Source of the DNA: Suillus spraguei
Lineage: Eukaryota > Basidiomycota > Agaricomycetes > Boletales > Suillaceae
Assembly: GCA_016800925.1 (NCBI GenBank)
Contig: JABCPU010000087.1
Span: forward strand, 62,001-126,000
DNA: 64,000 bases
Reading direction: 5' to 3'
In this document: positions 59,710-64,000 of the stretch, one piece after another
How the letters are laid out: each line of letters starts with the position of its first letter
How positions within the stretch are numbered: the first letter of the stretch is position 1
Translations under genes and position numbers: made by a program
The notes under the pieces: generated by a model
What the model was told of the DNA's origin: nothing
Database searches by the model: none
What the model saw: only the letters and a program-made list of their open reading frames with translations

Positions 59710-61540
59710 AGGTGAGTGAGTCAGAAGTGTGAAATTTGTTGGGCATTGATGATGAACCCTAGATTGAATAGTATAACTGTGCGTAATCATTTTGAAGGTG
59801 GTACAGTATATTTTTTTCTGTTCTAGGACACTCTTGTGCGCTCAACTTGTTCTAGTTGTCAGCTGTAGTTCGGTCAATATCATTAGTCAGGTGTCGGATT
59901 TGCTCATGATAACTGACAAGCCAATGGCCATGTCTATATCCATGAAGTTCAAAGATGTTGATCCTTGTTCCGGGCTAAATGGAACAAATCATAATGAGAT
60001 ACCGTTGGCGGGTTAATACAGCATGGTTCCCACAACGATTGCTGTGTTGATTCCAGCCTGTTCATTAATCTTGGCCTCCCGAACTCTGGACCCTGAGTAC
60101 GCAGCTGTCTTCATGTGTTGTGGCCACTATGCTTATCCCGAAGTAGCATAAAAAGAATCCTAGGAACATACCGCAGATGGCTGAATGCTATCGACCGCCT
60201 ACAGCAAGTGAGGTCACACATACTAAGTCTTGTTGGAGACGGTGAGAAGGTGTGATATACCGATCAGACCGCAAGGTTTCTCCCTTCTGAATGACCTCTG
60301 ACAACTTTCAGCGTTAATCAATCTTCATGTGTATATAAGGAGGGTTTCTTGCAGGATGCTTCACCCAAATTCATGCTGTATGCCAGGGCAATAAAGGAAT
60401 TAGAATATTCAGAGATGAGTCGAAAAGTGAGTTGCAGTATGTCAAGTTAATCCCGATTACTCCTCCTATCTTGTTCATTTTGCAGGTACTCCGCCGGGCA
60501 TGTATACGCTAAACCATTATATTGTTTGGCTGTTTGGCTTCCCCGTTCTATGCTACACTGCCGCGTTTCAAGCCGATGAATATCCATCAGTATGTTTCTC
60601 CCCGCGAGATCTTGCACGTGTCCTTATTTGCATATTCGTGGCAGCATCCTCATCAAAATCGTCATTCCGTGGACCAATCTGGGACCTAATGTTCTCTATT
60701 CCATCATGCCTTACGTGCTGCATGCCAGCCCTACATCTGCCAGACATGAATCTCGGTTTGAATTTATTATTGGAACCTGTTGCACAGTATTCTTCAAGCA
60801 ACGTAGAGTCCCCAATGGTATTGCCGCAAATGACTTTCTGCCTGGCTGCCGTTAAGCCATATAGCTCATTTTACTTGGGATGACAGCCAGCCATTACGGT
60901 GGTTATTACAACCCTGGCCAAGGAGTTAGCCGTACAGGCCTGAATGGCCAACTCCTTGGCTGATACTCGCATTTCGCGGCCATCGGGCGGAGTGCTTTGG
61001 ACAGAAATTCTCAGAGATGCTTCCCGGGAAGTTTCGGAAGCATTCACAGCCGATATTTGCGCAACCGGCAGCAACCGGTCATCGTCTTCGAATACAAGGA
61101 TCCATGATTAGGACGCTTGAATAACGTCAGGTCAGTCGTAGTGGCAATGATATCGAATGTGGCGTTCGTGAGGGATTCAGGACCCTGATTTCTCCGTTCT
61201 GATACCAAGGAGAACGCGCATTTATTCTAACATCAGACGGACATTCATTCGCGATAGCTTTCAGGTGAGGCTCGTCGTTATCACTTGCCTAGGGTCGACT
61301 TGTCAATACCTGAAAACAAGGTTCTTTGACAGCAGACTAAAAATACAACACAGGTATAACCATATTGCGTGTGATATAGAACGAAGTACACCAAAACATA
61401 AACTTGCGACACTCATTTATTACGTGACGACAAAAGGGATGGAACGATAGTAATGCTAGCAAGTGTAACAACAAATGAACCTGGGCTCTGGCCTCGGTAC
61501 CGAAGGGGATAGAAAAAAATGCACAACACAAATACGAAAA
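59710..61540. other. Spacer; one weak candidate gene and a hairpin
   Basis: A TATATAAGG motif at 60331-60340 is followed by a possible donor GTGAGT at 60426 and acceptor TTTTGCAG at 60484. After these an open plus-strand frame, 60500-60883, starts with ATG and codes for 127 mostly hydrophobic residues with several Cys. The protein is not recognised and codon character is weak, so I do not call it a gene. A 16 bp inverted repeat lies at 60916-60961. Confidence 0.3.
60916..60961. repeat. Inverted repeat with 16 bp arms, 14 nt loop
   Basis: GGCCAAGGAGTTAGCC at 60916-60931 pairs with GGCCAACTCCTTGGCT at 60946-60961, 14 of 16 positions matching. It can form a strong hairpin in DNA or RNA. Confidence 0.75.
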
Positions 61541-61542
61541 GA

Positions 61543-63409
61543 TCATACCCTTTTAATCTTTAGATGTTTCTCCCGAACATGACGCCACACACAGTCGCGC
61601 CGCATGTCGTGGACGGTTGGGTCTGCGCGTTTCTGATACTGGCAATCTTGCCAACGGCATCTACCCAACGAATTTTGAGCCCCTGACAAATGACTGTTCT
61701 TGAAATGCTTCTTTAAATCATCAAATGACCCTTTGAATGGGCAGGGTGTATTATCTTCGTCGAGCCAGTAACAACGTATTTTGGACGGTAAGGGGTAGGT
61801 TTTCTGTGTCTGAGTTCTACGATGACGCCCGGAACTCGGAGGGGAGGGTGGATTACGGTGGATGGGTTGTGAAGGTGCCATAGGCGGGGCTGGTTGATCT
61901 GGAGGACCAGCTGGCAGCGAGCCATGCTGTGCTCCAGAATCATGGGCGAATGATCTAGGGTAAGAGCTGGAGGGTGCGGGACCTGTGTTTGGAGGGATAT
62001 GGTACCGTAAATAAGGCCTGCATATTGTGGTACTTGTAAGCAAAATGGCTACTCGTAGATGATGGTTATGGACATACACATGCAGTGAGCTGGAGGGCAT
62101 GATATTGCTCCTTATTACCGTTTTGCGGTGGGTACTGTGGAAGCTTTGAGGGTTGTGGAAAGAGGAACCATAACCCGTTGGTTGGTTCATGTTTGTTGCT
62201 GGGGGATGCGTATAGGCAGTTTGTGGACTAGGTGCGTTATTAGGCATCATTTCAAAAGGTATGAATTTGGCCGCTAGAAAATGTTGTCCCGCCGCATTAT
62301 CATTATCAATCATCGAATCGTTCGCCTGAGTGTGTGTGGAAGAGGAGGGTGCTGAGGTTGCCTCACTGTCATTCGATGCACCATTTGAATTGTTAGCGGC
62401 GTCGATGGACACTCCGAGGACGTGGCTCGACGGATCAGCGGCGAAACCAAGAGGGTTGGTTGCGGTATTGACATCCGGTGATTCGGCAATGCGCCTCCTA
62501 CCCGGGGGTGCGAAACTCCTGTCCCGGAGGTTGGCCGACGTTGACGAACCAAGAAAATCGGACTGACTGGGATAGCTAATTACGGTGTGAGATATCCGTT
62601 ATGAAGAGGAAGTAGTGGTAGACTAACCGTGATCGAAGGCTTGACATTGTATTCTGATGATAGCGATAATCTGGACGTCCGGGTGCTATGAGCTCGTCGG
62701 AGGAGGGTATCGTCGAACTCTGTGGTATTGAGTGAGACACCTTTGAGAATGATCAGTGTGATGGGGAAGGACAGCCCGAAAGGTACTACCGTGTTGACGG
62801 CGGAGGGAGGCGAAATAGACACTGGGTATAGTATTGCTCAGTTGGTTGCTGAATAGTCTGACGTGTTTGTCCTGTGAAAGAGCAATGAGAAGATAAAAAG
62901 ATAAATGGGCGTGACCTACTGATACCAGGAATTGGGGCAGTCGTCAGTGGGTAAGAAGAGGGAGACATCGTCCAGTAGTATTGCTGGGCTGGCTGCTGGT
63001 TAATCTGACATACTTGTCCTGTGGTTGAGAAATGAGGGGATGCGATACAAGGCGGTGGATAAGAGGAATAATATTGCTCAGTTGGTTGCTGAATAGTCTG
63101 GCGTGTTTGTCCTGTGAAAGAGCAATGAGAAGATGAAAAGATAAATGGATGGGACTTACTGATACCAGGAATTGGGGCAGTCGTCAGTGGGGAAGAAGAG
63201 GGAGACATCGTCCCATAGTATTGCTGGGTTGGCTGCTGGTTAATCTGGCGTCCTTGTCCTGTGGTTGAGAAATGAGGGGATACGATACAAGGCGATGGAT
63301 AAGAGGAATAGTATTGCTCGGATGGCTGCTGAATATGAGGCGTTCCGCCTGTGGAAGAGCAAGGAGGAGATGAAAAGGTAGATGGGTAGGATCCATCTAT
63401 GCCGGGCAT
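61543..63409 (-). CDS. C2H2-like zinc-finger protein with a tandem-repeat N-terminus
   Basis: The 3' half is well defined: exon 62562-62078, intron 62077-62018, exon 62017-61543. It ends in a Cys/His region (CYWLDEDNTPCPFKGSFDDL, KKHFKNSHL, CRWQDCQYQKR, then VHDMRRDCVWRHVREKHLK), resembling two linked C2H2-like fingers of unnamed basidiomycete regulators. A Ser/Pro/Asn-rich region precedes it (STHTQANDSMIDNDNAAG). Upstream, an exon near 62740-62638 (TEFDDTLLRRAHSTRTSRLS) follows an unresolved junction around 62740-62800. The N-terminus, starting at ATG 63409 (MPGIDGSYPS), consists of Gln/Tyr/Ser/Pro-rich repeats with QQPTEQYYSSYP. This part would be disordered. DNA binding is likely from the fingers; targets are unknown. 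Confidence 0.6.
62831..63409 (-). repeat. 240 bp tandem repeat containing a 48 nt intron-like segment
   Basis: The same sequence recurs with starts at 62831, 63071 and 63311, a period of exactly 240 bp; the first (5') unit is partial. Each unit encodes two related halves (GQTRQTIQQPTEQYY and GQVCQINQQPAQQYY types). In two units a 48 nt stretch, 63159-63112 and 62919-62872, has intron ends (GTAAGT or GTAGGT, and TTTCACAG). The corresponding stretch of the 5' unit (63399-63352)  has no GT and is part of the open frame. All three versions are open in frame and a multiple of three. Confidence 0.85.
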
Positions 63410-64000
63410 TTTGAGAGTCGATGGTAGACAAGAACAAGGGACAGTGGACAAGGTGCGCCTGCGACAGAGACCTTAAAAGCGGGCAAAGAGTCGAAGCTGG
63501 CCATCTGGGCAACGGACTAATTAGAAGATGAAGTTCTAGAAAAATTCCCCGACCAAGCCAACAGCCACAGTATGATGCTGTACTATTGGCCATGCATAGG
63601 TGTATATTGGATAAAGGAGGAAATTGCAGTCTCCCGGCCACAGGGGGGTTTAGCATAATTACTCCGGCTACTAAGAGTTAGCTAGTGATAAAGGGCCAGG
63701 ATCAATTAAAATCTGTAGTGAGAAACGGCTGCAGTTGAAGCTGTAGTACTGCTCTTGATGCAGATCACTCTACTAGAGGCAACAGATCTTTGTGGGTGAT
63801 TGTGGGTGAATACTGTAAGTGGGAGAAAGAAACAAGATAAAAGACGCTGATATCTCGTTATTATGTGTTTAGTCTTGTGATAAGCCTCGGCGAGGGAAAG
63901 GAGATGTCCGAGCATGGGAGTCCATCGTAGCACTCCGACCCTATTGCTCCAATTTAATTGCTCAGGCTGGGTCTCATCAAGGTTGATGAGGTTTGAGGTT
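63410..64000. other. Right edge of window; promoter region of the zinc-finger gene
   Basis: The frame stays open upstream of ATG 63409 to about 63451 but without a further ATG. No other gene is recognised to the window end. Confidence 0.4.

Noticed and set aside
60500..60883. Small membrane protein gene
   Set aside because: It has an ATG, an upstream TATA-like motif and a possible 5' intron, but composition and codon use are weak and the reverse strand is equally open.

Overview
The window looks like nuclear DNA of a mushroom-forming basidiomycete (Agaricomycetes). Genes are split by many 45-65 nt GT-AG introns and lie on both strands with short spacers. The families present are typical of that class: NACHT-WD40 STAND proteins, a polyporopepsin-type aspartic protease, an IRG-like GTPase, membrane-anchored GH5 exo-beta-1,3-glucanases and a TEA-domain regulator. 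I saw no rRNA, tRNA, CRISPR array or recognisable transposase.

Layout. (1) 0.7-14.8 kb is a local cluster of three related STAND (NLR-like) genes on the minus strand, called A, B and C here. A (1481-6734) has N-terminal exons, a NACHT NTPase and fourteen almost identical WD40 repeats, but also frame lesions. B (9406-10886) has lost the whole NACHT yet stays open through a new splice acceptor. C (12053-14719) has lost the second half of the NACHT, is fused in frame to five diverged WD40 repeats, and stops early. Promoter, leader exons and a downstream block are duplicated with the genes. (2) 16.0-17.5 kb holds a secreted aspartic protease. (3) 18.8-22.8 kb holds two paralogous unknown genes (D1, D2) with a conserved promoter and a first coding exon consisting only of ATG, flanking a decayed IRG-like GTPase. 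(4) 22.9-26.2 kb encodes the ER glucosidase II alpha subunit, followed by a decayed unknown gene. (5) 29.6-33.9 kb encodes a DH-BAR-SH3-like Rho GEF. (6) 33.9-40 kb is gene-poor. It carries a tandem repeat and an old duplication of the region 3' of the next gene, including a GH5 relic. (7) 40.0-42.9 kb and 54.0-56.6 kb hold two GH5 glucanase paralogues in opposite orientation with identical internal exon lengths. Between them lie a TEA-domain factor, a small unknown gene and the Dna2 nuclease-helicase. (8) 57.3-59.7 kb holds an unusually short SRP72 gene and a pinin-like gene, divergent from a 132 bp promoter. (9) 61.5-63.4 kb holds a zinc-finger-like protein with a 240 bp tandem repeat that contains intron-like segments.

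Most genes act independently: protein folding in the ER, SRP targeting, DNA replication, Rho signalling and wall glucan turnover. The part most likely to behave as a system is the STAND cluster. One member carries a homogenised, hypervariable WD40 sensor array, and two truncated but open siblings keep the N-terminal exons. This resembles a fungal non-self recognition locus with possible decoy or regulator derivatives.

Exon models were built by hand from splice-site consensus and reading-frame bookkeeping. Several conserved genes (glucosidase II alpha, Dna2 twice) need one- or two-base corrections. Single-base lesions, including those in gene A, may therefore be assembly errors rather than real mutations.
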